Shown: positions 1 to 10,299 of the stretch, piece by piece
How positions within the stretch are numbered: position 1 is the stretch's first letter
Layout: each line of letters starts with the position of its first letter
Origin: Rubrivivax sp.
GTDB taxonomy: Bacteria; Pseudomonadota; Gammaproteobacteria; Burkholderiales; Burkholderiaceae_C
Assembly: GCA_022842595.1 (NCBI GenBank)
Contig: JALHPF010000004.1
Coordinates: 155,810-219,809, forward strand
DNA length: 64,000 nucleotides
Direction of reading: 5' to 3'
Notes under the pieces: model-generated
Databases searched by the model: none
The model's input: only the letters and a program-made list of their open reading frames with translations
Told to the model about the DNA's origin: nothing
Program-made: the position numbers and the translations under genes

Positions 1-1
1 C

Positions 2-706
2 GCCTACCGCTCGGGCATCGTCGCCAGTGGCGCCCAGCTGGCGAAGATGGCGATCATCGACATGCGCGGCTGGGACGATTCCAACATCACCGTGCCACCC
101 GGCAACACGCCCGGCACCATCCCCATCCACCACCAGTGGTTCAGCTTCGGCTTGCGCGACCGCATCACCGCGGCGGCCGGCGATGCCGGCAACCAGGCGA
201 TGTGGCGCTTCGCGCGCACCGGCCTCACGCCGCCCGGCACGATGGGTACCGACGCCTTCCTGGCCATGGACCAATGGCTGACGACGCTGAAGGCCGACAC
301 CGGCAGCCGCACCCTTGAAGCCAAGGTGCGCGCCGCGCGCCCGGCCAGCACGGCCGACTTCTGCCTGCTGCCCACCGACGCCACGCAGACGGTGAAGGTG
401 ACGAACGCCGCGGTCTGTGACGCCGACCCGTTCCTGAAGCCTTCGCTGTCGCCGCGCCAGGTGGCGGGCGGCCCGCGCGCCGAGCATGTCCTGAAGTGCC
501 AGCTCAAGCCGCTGCTGCGCGCCGACTATGCCGCCGGCACCTTCACCGACGCGCAGTGGTCACGGCTGCAGGCCGTGTTCAGCGACGGCGTTTGTGACTG
601 GTCGCGCCCGGGCGTTGGCCAGCAGGCGGCGGTGAGCCCGCTCACCTTTGCCGGCGGTGCCGGTGGCCAGGCCCTGCCGGCAGCGCCGGTGTCGAAGCCG
701 CAGTAA
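2..706 (+). CDS. DUF6351-type secreted protein, 3' end only
   Basis: The reading frame is open from the window edge, so the N-terminal part is missing; about 234 residues are visible. The C-terminus carries LKCQLKPL, then FTDAQWSRLQ and GVCDWSRPGVGQ, a tail I associate with the DUF6351 family of large exported proteins of unknown, possibly hydrolase-like, function. Four cysteines in the last 120 residues fit an exported, disulfide-bonded domain. No catalytic residue can be assigned from this fragment. It is separated from the next gene by about 70 bases and seems to end its own transcription unit. The family call rests on memory of the tail motif. Confidence 0.6.
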   Translation, partial: AYRSGIVASGAQLAKMAIIDMRGWDDSNITVPPGNTPGTIPIHHQWFSFGLRDRITAAAGDAGNQAMWRFARTGLTPPGTMGTDAFLAMDQWLTTLKADTGSRTLEAKVRAARPASTADFCLLPTDATQTVKVTNAAVCDADPFLKPSLSPRQVAGGPRAEHVLKCQLKPLLRADYAAGTFTDAQWSRLQAVFSDGVCDWSRPGVGQQAAVSPLTFAGGAGGQALPAAPVSKPQ

Positions 707-774
707 CGGCCATCGACTGAAACGGCCCGCCGTGGCAGGCCACTAGACTTGCGCCTCGCCATGAATCGAGGAGC

Positions 775-1287
775 ATGCGCTTGAACCTGCCACGTCGAAC
801 GGCCCTTCGCTCGCTGGCTGGCCGTGTGGCCAGCCTGCTGGCCCTGTCTGCTGCCGCTGCGGCGCTTTCGTCCTGCGCCGCGCTGTCCGGCAACGACCCC
901 GTGCGTGTCAGCGTGGTCGGCGTCGAGCCGCTGGCGGGCCAGGGCCTGGAACTGCGCTTCAACGTGCGCCTGCGCGTGGTCAATCCCAACGACACGCCGA
1001 TCGACTACGACGGCGTCTTCGTCGACCTCGACCTGCAGGGACGCAACTTCGCGGCCGGCGCCAGCGACATCAAGGGCAGCGTGCCGCGCTTCGGCGAGAA
1101 GGTGCTGGAAGTGCCGATCAGCGTTTCCGCGCTGGGCGCGCTGAGGCAGATGCTGGGCCTGGCAACCAACGGCCCGTGGCCCGACAAGCTGGCCTACGAA
1201 CTGCGCGGCAAGATCGGCGGCGCGGCCTTCAACGGGCTGCGTTTCAGCAGCAAGGGCGAGCTTTCACCGGCCGGCCTGGCGCGCTGA
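775..1287 (+). CDS. LEA type 2 / WHy-domain lipoprotein
   Basis: A 170-residue lipoprotein. The N-terminus has arginines, a hydrophobic stretch and a lipobox ending LSSC at about residue 33. The remainder matches the WHy/LEA14 fold: a beta-rich domain with VNPNDTPIDYDGVFVDLDL, characteristic of bacterial LEA-2 family proteins. Such proteins are periplasmic and often linked to desiccation or envelope stress, but their molecular role is unclear. A GAGGAG sequence lies just upstream of the ATG and a possible -10 (TAGACT, 743-748) further up. It appears to be monocistronic. Confidence 0.8.
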   Translation: MRLNLPRRTALRSLAGRVASLLALSAAAAALSSCAALSGNDPVRVSVVGVEPLAGQGLELRFNVRLRVVNPNDTPIDYDGVFVDLDLQGRNFAAGASDIKGSVPRFGEKVLEVPISVSALGALRQMLGLATNGPWPDKLAYELRGKIGGAAFNGLRFSSKGELSPAGLAR

Positions 1288-1419
1288 GGCGCAGCGTGGC
1301 CGGTGCTTGCCGGCCTGGCCGCAGCGGCCCCACCCGCAGGCGTGCCCCCTTGCGGTGGATCCAGGCTGTGACTTGAATCACTAGCATTTCGGGGTCATGT
1401 CCATGCACCCGGAGGCTCC

Positions 1420-1905
1420 ATGAGTTCACGTCGTCGTTTTTTCCGAACCGCTGCTCTGGCTGCTGCCATCGCCTTGCTGGCGGGCTGCGCCACGCTGCCC
1501 TCGCCGGATACGATGAAGGCCGAGATTGCCGGCTTCCAACTGCCGAAGCTGCCGGAGCCCGGCAAGGCGCTGGTCTACGTGGTGCGCCCGTCCAGCGTCG
1601 GTGGCCTGATCCGCTTCAACGTCTTCCTGAACGACCAGGAGGCCCCGTCCGAGATGGGCTTCACGCGCGGCAGCCAGTACATCTACTTCAACGTGAATCC
1701 TGGTGACCAGAAGATCTTCTCGAAGGCCGAAAACTGGGCCGAAGCCCAGTTCTCGGTCAAGGCCGGCGACATCGTGTTCGTGCAGCAGGAAGCCGCCATG
1801 GGCATCATCATGGCGCGCAACAACCTGCTGCGCCTTGAAGACGTGCCGGGCCGGTATCACGTCAAGACGCTGCAACCCGGCACGATCCTGAAGTCCGACA
1901 AGTGA
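1420..1905 (+). CDS. DUF2846-family lipoprotein
   Basis: A 161-residue protein with an arginine-rich N-terminus, a hydrophobic helix and a lipobox LAGC near residue 22. The mature part has the DUF2846 pattern: ALVYVVRPSS, a conserved FNVFLND segment, a Y-FNVNPGDQKI turn and a final hydrophobic strand. The family is predicted to be attached to the periplasmic face of a membrane and has no established function. Start choice is supported by GGAGG eight bases upstream. It lies alone between the LEA-like lipoprotein and tRNA-Gly. Confidence 0.8.
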   Translation: MSSRRRFFRTAALAAAIALLAGCATLPSPDTMKAEIAGFQLPKLPEPGKALVYVVRPSSVGGLIRFNVFLNDQEAPSEMGFTRGSQYIYFNVNPGDQKIFSKAENWAEAQFSVKAGDIVFVQQEAAMGIIMARNNLLRLEDVPGRYHVKTLQPGTILKSDK

Positions 1906-1945
1906 GCCCGGCGCACACGGCCATGGCGTAACATTCGTTTCCAAC

Positions 1946-2019
1946 GCGGGTGTAGTTCAATGGCAGAACGGCAGCTTCCCAAGCTTCATACGAGGGTTCG
2001 ATTCCCTTCACCCGCTCCA
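1946..2019 (+). tRNA. tRNA-Gly(CCC)
   Basis: A complete 74-base cloverleaf with an encoded 3' CCA. The acceptor stem GCGGGTG pairs with CACCCGC, the D-arm is GTTC/GAAC, the anticodon loop TTCCCAA gives anticodon CCC, and the T-loop is TTCGATT. The layout closely follows E. coli glyU. The anticodon stem GCAGC/GCTTC has one C-T mismatch at positions 28-42, and the T-stem has a terminal G-T wobble. A TAACAT at 1928-1933 could be its -10. Confidence 0.95.
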
Positions 2020-2057
2020 GTTTCCGCCGTTTTCGCGGCGCCGCCGCTTCGTGCGCC

Positions 2058-2972
2058 ATGCCACCGGGCCTCGCTGTGAACGCACCTTTGCAGATTGCCT
2101 GTGTTGGCTTCGACGCCACTGCGCTGCTGGCAGGTGCCGAGGCTGGCCATTTCGTGGTGCAGCAGGTGGCCACCCCCGACGAACTGGCCAGCGCCGACGC
2201 CGACGCCGTTCTGATCGCCACCCCCGACCTGGCCGCGCTGGCGGCATGGCCAACGCTGCCGGCGCTGTCGCTGCAAACGGCGGTGGTCGTGATCACCGAC
2301 GGGTCGCTCTGGCCGCTGTCGTTGCCGTTGCTGCAGGCCGGCGTCCAGGACGTGCTGCCCAGCGCCGAAGCCGACTCTGCGCGCCTGGGCCGTGCACTGC
2401 GCCATGGCATCGAACGCAAACGCCTGGAAGCCGCCACCCGGCGCGCCTATGCCACCGACTTGTCCACGGGCCTGCCGCACTACCCGCAACTGTTGGAACA
2501 CATGGCGCACCTGCTGGCGCTGCGCGAGCGTGAACCGGCGCCCATGGCGCTGATCGCGCTGCGCATCTCGGGCCTGGCCGCGACGGAAGCCAACCTGGGC
2601 GTGGAGTCGGCCAATGTGCTGCGGCGCAAGGCCGCCGTGCGCCTGCGCTCGGCGCTGCGCGCCAGCGACGTGGTGGCGTCGATCGGCACCGACGCTTTTG
2701 CCGTGCTGCTGGCCTGGATCGATTCGCCGCAGGACGGCGAACGGGTCGCCGCCAAGCTGGCCCATGCCCTGGCCCGGCCGTTCAGCGTGGCCGGCCGTGA
2801 ACAGGGTCTTGCCGTCAGCGTCGGTCTGGCCTCGTACCCTGAACATGGCAAGGACGCCGACGGCCTGCTGCGCCGCGCCCAGGCGCAGGCCACGCAGCGC
2901 GCCAGCATCGGCGGCGGGCAGACGGCTTCAGCCGCTGACCGCGGGCCCCAGGCGGCGGCGAACGACGCCTGA
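2058..2972 (+). CDS. Degenerate GGDEF-domain protein
   Basis: A 304-residue cytoplasmic protein. Residues 1-115 look like a reduced receiver-type alpha/beta fold without a clear phospho-accepting aspartate pocket. Residues about 130-285 follow the diguanylate cyclase fold (LSTGLPHYPQLLEHM, LIALRISGL, DVVASIGTDAFAVLL, VSVGLASYPEHG). The active-site loop GG(D/E)EF is replaced by GTDAF, so cyclic-di-GMP synthesis is unlikely; it may be a binding or scaffold protein. The start follows the tRNA by 38 bases. A 31-bp tandem duplication covers its stop codon. Family placement is firm; inactivity is inferred from the missing motif. Confidence 0.8.
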   Translation: MPPGLAVNAPLQIACVGFDATALLAGAEAGHFVVQQVATPDELASADADAVLIATPDLAALAAWPTLPALSLQTAVVVITDGSLWPLSLPLLQAGVQDVLPSAEADSARLGRALRHGIERKRLEAATRRAYATDLSTGLPHYPQLLEHMAHLLALREREPAPMALIALRISGLAATEANLGVESANVLRRKAAVRLRSALRASDVVASIGTDAFAVLLAWIDSPQDGERVAAKLAHALARPFSVAGREQGLAVSVGLASYPEHGKDADGLLRRAQAQATQRASIGGGQTASAADRGPQAAANDA

Positions 2973-3013
2973 TCGAAGTTCAGCGGCGGCGAACGACGCC
3001 TGAGCCGGTTTCA
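2952..3013. repeat. 31-bp tandem duplication over the GGDEF stop codon
   Basis: Two adjacent 31-base units (2952-2982 and 2983-3013) share their first 20 bases exactly and differ at only a few later positions; a partial third unit follows. Each unit carries the bases that encode the C-terminal AANDA and the TGA stop, so the stop region has been copied once out of frame downstream. Confidence 0.85.
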
Positions 3014-3038
3014 GCGGCGGTGGCTGTTTCCGCCCCGG

Positions 3039-3554
3039 CTACTTTCCGCCTAGGCTCTCGCAGGCAACCCGCCGCATCGGGAAATCGACGCCCCGCAGGC
3101 GCCCGTTGCGCAGCCCTTCGATGCGCGCCTGCAGTTGGTCGGGGCCCTGCAGCCGGTAGATGACGCGCTGCGGGAAGTCGTGATCCGGGTTCTCGAACAC
3201 GGCGGATTCGTGGTCGACGCTGACCGCCAGGAATGCAGTCGGCGTCTGGCCCGACGGCATCGCCAGATAGACCAGGCGGCCCTGCGCGTCGGGCCGGATG
3301 TGCATGAACTCGTGTTCGGCGGGGCGGCCGACGCGCAGCGTGCGCGCCATGCCGGGCATCGAGCCTGCGGCCGGTGGCATCCAGTGCTCCCCGGAGCCGG
3401 CGCTTCGATCGGCCAGGGTCGACGCCCAGCAGCCGGCCAGCCAGGCCGGGGGCTGCATGCGCTCGGGTGCCGGCTGAGCCCGTGCCGACAGCGCCGAGGC
3501 GATCCCCAGCGCCAGCGCCATGCCCGCCACCTGGCCGCGGCATCGCTCCTTCAC
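3039..3554 (-). CDS. DUF6265-family exported protein
   Basis: A 171-residue protein if started at the GTG that overlaps the upstream gene's TGA (GTGA). That start supplies a basic n-region (VKERCRGQ), a hydrophobic core and a cleavage site after SARA, whereas the next ATG (start at 3521) would leave a signal peptide without positive charge. The mature part contains WLAGCWAS, GEHWMPPAAGSMPGMART and DHDFPQRVIY, typical of the DUF6265 lipocalin-like beta-barrel family. Function unknown. It is translationally coupled to the DUF6624 gene. Confidence 0.75.
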   Translation of the reverse strand: MKERCRGQVAGMALALGIASALSARAQPAPERMQPPAWLAGCWASTLADRSAGSGEHWMPPAAGSMPGMARTLRVGRPAEHEFMHIRPDAQGRLVYLAMPSGQTPTAFLAVSVDHESAVFENPDHDFPQRVIYRLQGPDQLQARIEGLRNGRLRGVDFPMRRVACESLGGK

Positions 3555-4129
3555 GCCCAACCCACCTGCCGGCGCCAGGCCTGTTCGGCGGCTTGCCGGG
3601 CAGCGTAGGCCGCTGCCGTCGGCCGTGGGCCTGCAGACGCGGCTTGCAGGTGCCGCGCCAGCGACTGCAGGCCGACCTGCTGTCGCCAGGTGTCCACCTG
3701 CCCGGCGTCTTCCAGTGCGTGGGCAAACGCGCCATCCGGGCGCAGGTCGACCTGGGTGCCGAAGCGCTGCAAGCCACCTTCCGACACGCGGATGCGGTCG
3801 TCCAGGTAGGCGAACTGCCAGCGCGGCACCTGCCCCGCGGTGCTGGCTTCGTCCAGCAGCGCGCGGCAGTGGCGCATGAAGTCGGGTTCGGCAATGGCGT
3901 GCTGTGCCACCAGCCACGCCGCTTCGGCGGCATCGGCGCCGACCATCAGCTCGGTGGGCCAGCCATGCCGGCTGATCACTTCGCGCAGCGCCTGGGCGTT
4001 GTCGCGGTGCACCTGCGCCATGCGCGGGTGGTAGCCGTCGTGCAGGCTGCCCGAGGCTGCCAGTTCGGCGCGCAGCTGCTGGTCCGAGGCCTGCATCCGC
4101 AGCAGCTGGTCGCGCAAGGCGTGCAGCAT
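3551..4129 (-). CDS. DUF6624-family protein
   Basis: A 192-residue soluble protein with the DUF6624 pattern: QQLRAEL, DNAQALREVISRHGWP, VGADAAEAAWLVAQHA, AYLDDRIRVSEGGLQRFGTQ. No signal peptide or membrane segment is visible. Its TGA overlaps the GTG of the downstream DUF6265 gene by three bases, so the two are very likely co-translated. It starts 13 bases from the stop of the aldehyde dehydrogenase gene upstream, so all three may form one transcript. The biochemical role of the family is unknown. Confidence 0.8.
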   Translation of the reverse strand: MLHALRDQLLRMQASDQQLRAELAASGSLHDGYHPRMAQVHRDNAQALREVISRHGWPTELMVGADAAEAAWLVAQHAIAEPDFMRHCRALLDEASTAGQVPRWQFAYLDDRIRVSEGGLQRFGTQVDLRPDGAFAHALEDAGQVDTWRQQVGLQSLARHLQAASAGPRPTAAAYAARQAAEQAWRRQVGWA

Positions 4130-4142
4130 CGCGGGCTCCGCG

Positions 4143-5630
4143 CTACTTCAGGATGTCACCCAGGCACAGGTACTTGATCTCGACGTAATCGTCCATGCCC
4201 TGGTGCGCACCCTCGCGCCCCAGGCCGCTTTGCTTCACGCCGCCGAAGGGCACCTCGGCGGTGCTGATGAGCCCGGTGTTGACGCCCACCATGCCGTATT
4301 CGAGCGCTTCGCCCACGCGGAAGACGCGGCCGATGTCGCGGCTGTAGAAGTAGCTGGCCAGGCCGAATTCGGTGGCGTTGGCCGCGGCAATGACCTCGGC
4401 CTCGGTTTCGAAGCGGAACACCGGGGCCACCGGGCCGAAGGTCTCTTCCTTGGCGCACAGCATCTGGTCGGTCACGTGCGACAGCACCGTGGGCGTGTAG
4501 AAGTGGCCAGCCACACGGTCGCCACCGGTAACCAGCTTCGCGCCCTTGGCCAGGGCGTCGGCGACATGGGCTTCCACCTTGGCCAGCGCCTGCGCGTCGA
4601 TGAGCGGGCCCTGCTGCACGCCGGCGTCGAAGCCGTTGCCCACCTTGATGTGCCTGGCCTTTTCGGCGAGTTTCGCGACGAACGCGTCGTAGATGCCGGC
4701 CTGCGCGTACAGCCGGTTGGCGCAGACGCAGGTCTGCCCGGCATTGCGGTACTTGCTGGCCAGGGCGCCCTCGACGGCGCTGTCGATGTCGGCGTCGTCG
4801 AAGACGATGAAGGGCGCGTTGCCACCGAGCTCCAGGCTCAGCTTCTTGATCGTGGGCGCGCACTGCCGCGCAAGGATTCGGCCGACCTCGGTGCTGCCGG
4901 TGAACGACAGGTGGCGCACGACGTCGGAACTGCACAGCACGTTGCCGATGGCGATGCTGTTGTCAGCATCGGCGCACAGCACGTTCAGCACGCCCGCCGG
5001 CATGCCCGCGCGCTGCGCCAGTTCGGCCAGGGCCAGGGCCGACAGCGGCGTCTGCTCGGCCGGCTTGATGAGCACCGGGCAGCCCGCAGCCAGTGCCGGC
5101 GCCACCTTGCGCGTGATCATCGCGATCGGGAAGTTCCAGGGCGTGATCGCCGCGCAAACGCCGATGGGCTGCTTGATGACGAGGTAGCGCTTGTTGTTGT
5201 CGGTGGTGGGGATGGTCTCGCCGTAGATGCGCTTGGCTTCCTCGGCGAACCACTCGATGAAGCTGGCGCCGTAGATGACCTCGCCGCGCGCTTCGGCCAG
5301 CGGCTTGCCCTGTTCGGCGGTGAGGATGCGCGCCAGGTCGTCGGCGTGCTGCACGATCAGGTGGAACCACTTCATCAGGATCGCAGCGCGTTCCTTGGCC
5401 GTGCGGGCGCGCCACAGCGGCCAGGCTTTCTCGGCCGCCGACAGCGCTGCCGCGCAGTCCACCGCGCCCAGGTTGGCCACCCGCGCCAGCACTTCGCCGG
5501 TGGCCGGGTCGGTGACGGCGAAGCGTGCGGTCTCGTCACGGGCGCTGACCCAGTCGCCGCCGATCAGGCCTTCGGTCTTCAACAGGCTGGCGTCCTGCAG
5601 GGCAGCCAGGGGTGTGCGGGGTGTTTGCAT
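4143..5630 (-). CDS. gabD: NAD(P)-dependent succinate-semialdehyde dehydrogenase
   Basis: A 495-residue aldehyde dehydrogenase. It would oxidise succinate semialdehyde to succinate at the end of the GABA shunt. Visible motifs are the cofactor-fold ITPWNFPIAMITRK, FTGSTEVGR, the general base in LSLELGGNAPFIV, the catalytic cysteine in NAGQTCVCANR and the C-terminal KEETFGPVAP and PFGGVKQSGLGREG. Overall sequence is of the GabD type rather than betaine-aldehyde type. The ATG is chosen because GGAAGGAG lies about eight bases upstream; an in-frame extension to 5759 lacks conservation. It is divergent from alaS. The exact substrate is inferred. Confidence 0.85.
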   Translation of the reverse strand: MQTPRTPLAALQDASLLKTEGLIGGDWVSARDETARFAVTDPATGEVLARVANLGAVDCAAALSAAEKAWPLWRARTAKERAAILMKWFHLIVQHADDLARILTAEQGKPLAEARGEVIYGASFIEWFAEEAKRIYGETIPTTDNNKRYLVIKQPIGVCAAITPWNFPIAMITRKVAPALAAGCPVLIKPAEQTPLSALALAELAQRAGMPAGVLNVLCADADNSIAIGNVLCSSDVVRHLSFTGSTEVGRILARQCAPTIKKLSLELGGNAPFIVFDDADIDSAVEGALASKYRNAGQTCVCANRLYAQAGIYDAFVAKLAEKARHIKVGNGFDAGVQQGPLIDAQALAKVEAHVADALAKGAKLVTGGDRVAGHFYTPTVLSHVTDQMLCAKEETFGPVAPVFRFETEAEVIAAANATEFGLASYFYSRDIGRVFRVGEALEYGMVGVNTGLISTAEVPFGGVKQSGLGREGAHQGMDDYVEIKYLCLGDILK

Positions 5631-5677
5631 GGTGGGGAGCTCCTTCCGGTCGCACTGTAGCGCTGCGGCCCGGCTCG

Positions 5678-5683
5678 TAGAAT
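5678..5683 (+). promoter_or_regulatory. Candidate -10 box (TAGAAT) for alaS
   Basis: TAGAAT lies about 100 bases upstream of the alaS ATG, implying a leader of about 90 bases. No good -35 is visible. The alaS start itself has no clear Shine-Dalgarno sequence. Confidence 0.4.
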
Positions 5684-5781
5684 TGCAGGCTTCGCCAAGG
5701 CGGCCGTGATGCCTGCCGTTCGGCGGCGCACCCCGATCGACCCGATCCACCCGACCCACTCAACAGGCCAGACCCCGTGCG

Positions 5782-8424
<2,643 letters not shown>

Positions 8425-8430
8425 AGTCTG

Positions 8431-8454
8431 GTGCCGGTGGGCTCAGGCCGGCAC
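8431..8454. terminator. Hairpin terminator between convergent alaS and TPR-oxygenase genes
   Basis: GTGCCGG at 8431-8437 pairs with CCGGCAC at 8448-8454, with a 10-base loop. The TGA stop of the minus-strand gene lies inside the loop. No long T-run follows on either strand, so efficiency is uncertain. Confidence 0.5.
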
Positions 8455-10272
8455 GACGTCGAAGGCGATGGTCAGCCGCTCGGCTGCCGCGCTGAACGGC
8501 ACCGTACCGTGCCACAGCATCGACGGGAACAGTACCAGCCGCCCGGGCTGCGGCGCCACCATGCGCTGGACCAGGGTGTCGCGCGCCACCCCCGCCAGCG
8601 GCAGGTCGGGGCGGCCGAACTGCAGCCAGCCCTCGCGCTGCGGGTGCTCGGCCACGCCTTCGGGCACGGCCACGTAGTAGGCCGAACTGACCCAGCCATG
8701 CGGGTGCACGTGGTCGGTGTGGAAGCCCTGCTGCGACAAACGTGACGACCAGGAATCGGTGAAGCGCCAGCCGGCCGTGCGCCGGCCCAGGAAGGGGTGG
8801 GTTCCATCCTGCGGCAGGGCCGCGACGTAGGCTTCCACCGCTTCGCTGATGCGGGCCTTCAGGGCGTCCACCAGCGGGTGCCCCTGTTCGAAGATGTCAC
8901 CCACCGTCTGTGTGCCGCCGCGCAGGGTCTGGTCGATCGGGGCCTGGCGGTCGCCATGCAGCGCCTGGAGCTCCTGCGCCAGCGCTGCATTGAAGCTCGC
9001 GATGTCGCTGAAGCCCGCCGGGGCCGGCAGCTCGATCACCTGGACGAAACGCTGGACATCGCAGACCGCGTCGGCGCGGGCGTCGCCCTGCAGCCGCCAG
9101 GCCAGCAGACGCAGCGCCTGCGCCTGCTGGTGCGTCGGCGCCATCAGGCAGGCGGCTTCGGCCTCGGCCAGTGCGGCTGGCCACTGGCCGGCCACCAGCA
9201 GGCTGGCGGCGTGGTTGCTGCGCAGTTCCACGTCTTGCGGCGCCGCAGCCACGGCATCGCGGTGGGCCTGCAGGCCGGCCTCGGTCTCGCCCAGGCGCAC
9301 CAGGCTGCGGCCCAGGCCGTCCAGCAGGCCAGGGGCATGCGGGGCGTGCTGCAAGGCCAGCCGGTAGGCCTGCGCGGCTTCGGCATGGCGCTCGGCGCGC
9401 CACAGCAGGTGGGCATGCACGCCGGGCAGCAGCGGCGACGCGGGGTCGGCGGCGATGGCGCTGCGCAGCTCGGCGTCGAAGTCGGCGTCGCCCTGGCGCC
9501 AGCGCAGACGCGCCAGGTCGTACAGCGTGAGCGCATGCCGCGGGTCATGCGCCAGCGCGCGCCCGTAGGCGGCCAGCGCTTCGGCGTGGCGGCCCAGGCT
9601 CTGCAGCGTGTTGCCTCGGTTGTAGTGCGCGTCGGCGGCGTCCAGGCCGAGTGCTGCTGCGCGTTCGTGCACGGCCAGCGCTTCGGCCGGGCGGTGGGCA
9701 CGCTGCAGGAGCACCGCGCGGTTGTGCAGCAGTGCCACCTTGTCGGGCGCCAGCTGCAAGGCCTTGTCCAGCGTGGCCAGGGCCGATGCAATGAAGCCGC
9801 TGTCGCCCTCGATCTGCGCGTGCAGCTGCAGCAGGGCCACGCTGGGCTGCGGCGTGAGTGCCAGCGCCCGGTTCAGGCTGGCGGCGGCTTCGGGCAGGCG
9901 CGACAGCGCATGCAGCACGCGGGCACGGTTGTAGTGGGCGTCGGGATACGGCGACGAGCCCGCCTGGGCCAGCGCCTGGTCGAAGCAGACCAGGGCCTCG
10001 GCGCTGCGGCCAGCGGCGTGCAGCAGGTTGCCCAGGTTGTTCCAGACATGCGGCTGGCGGGCGTCGGCTGCCAGCGAGCGGCGCAGCAGCGCTTCGGCCT
10101 GGACCAGGTCGCCCTGCTTGCGCAGCAGGCTGCCCAGCAGCTGCAGTGCCGGCGCGTGGTCGGGCTGCATGGCCAGCGCCTGGCGGTAGGCGGCTTCGGC
10201 GCGGGCCGTGTCGCCCTGGTTCTGGGCCTGGAAGCCCGCCTGCACCAGGGCCTGGGGGGTGGCGGTGTTCAT
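8443..10272 (-). CDS. TPR-repeat protein with C-terminal 2OG-Fe(II) oxygenase domain
   Basis: A 609-residue soluble protein. Residues 1-400 are about ten tetratricopeptide repeats (for example AEALLRRSLAADARQPHVWN and AHYNRGNTLQSLGRHAEAL). Residues about 480-609 match the putative 2OG-Fe(II) oxygenase family TIGR02466: HTDHVHPHGWVSSAYYVAVP, then PGRLVLFPSMLWHGTVPF and a conserved arginine in AERLTIAFD. The histidines would bind iron and the arginine 2-oxoglutarate. The TPR part probably recruits a protein substrate. The start at 10272 is preferred; an ATG 12 bases upstream is also possible. Substrate unknown. Confidence 0.8.
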   Translation of the reverse strand: MNTATPQALVQAGFQAQNQGDTARAEAAYRQALAMQPDHAPALQLLGSLLRKQGDLVQAEALLRRSLAADARQPHVWNNLGNLLHAAGRSAEALVCFDQALAQAGSSPYPDAHYNRARVLHALSRLPEAAASLNRALALTPQPSVALLQLHAQIEGDSGFIASALATLDKALQLAPDKVALLHNRAVLLQRAHRPAEALAVHERAAALGLDAADAHYNRGNTLQSLGRHAEALAAYGRALAHDPRHALTLYDLARLRWRQGDADFDAELRSAIAADPASPLLPGVHAHLLWRAERHAEAAQAYRLALQHAPHAPGLLDGLGRSLVRLGETEAGLQAHRDAVAAAPQDVELRSNHAASLLVAGQWPAALAEAEAACLMAPTHQQAQALRLLAWRLQGDARADAVCDVQRFVQVIELPAPAGFSDIASFNAALAQELQALHGDRQAPIDQTLRGGTQTVGDIFEQGHPLVDALKARISEAVEAYVAALPQDGTHPFLGRRTAGWRFTDSWSSRLSQQGFHTDHVHPHGWVSSAYYVAVPEGVAEHPQREGWLQFGRPDLPLAGVARDTLVQRMVAPQPGRLVLFPSMLWHGTVPFSAAAERLTIAFDVVPA

Positions 10273-10299
10273 CGCGCCGAGCATAGCGGCGCCCGCCGC

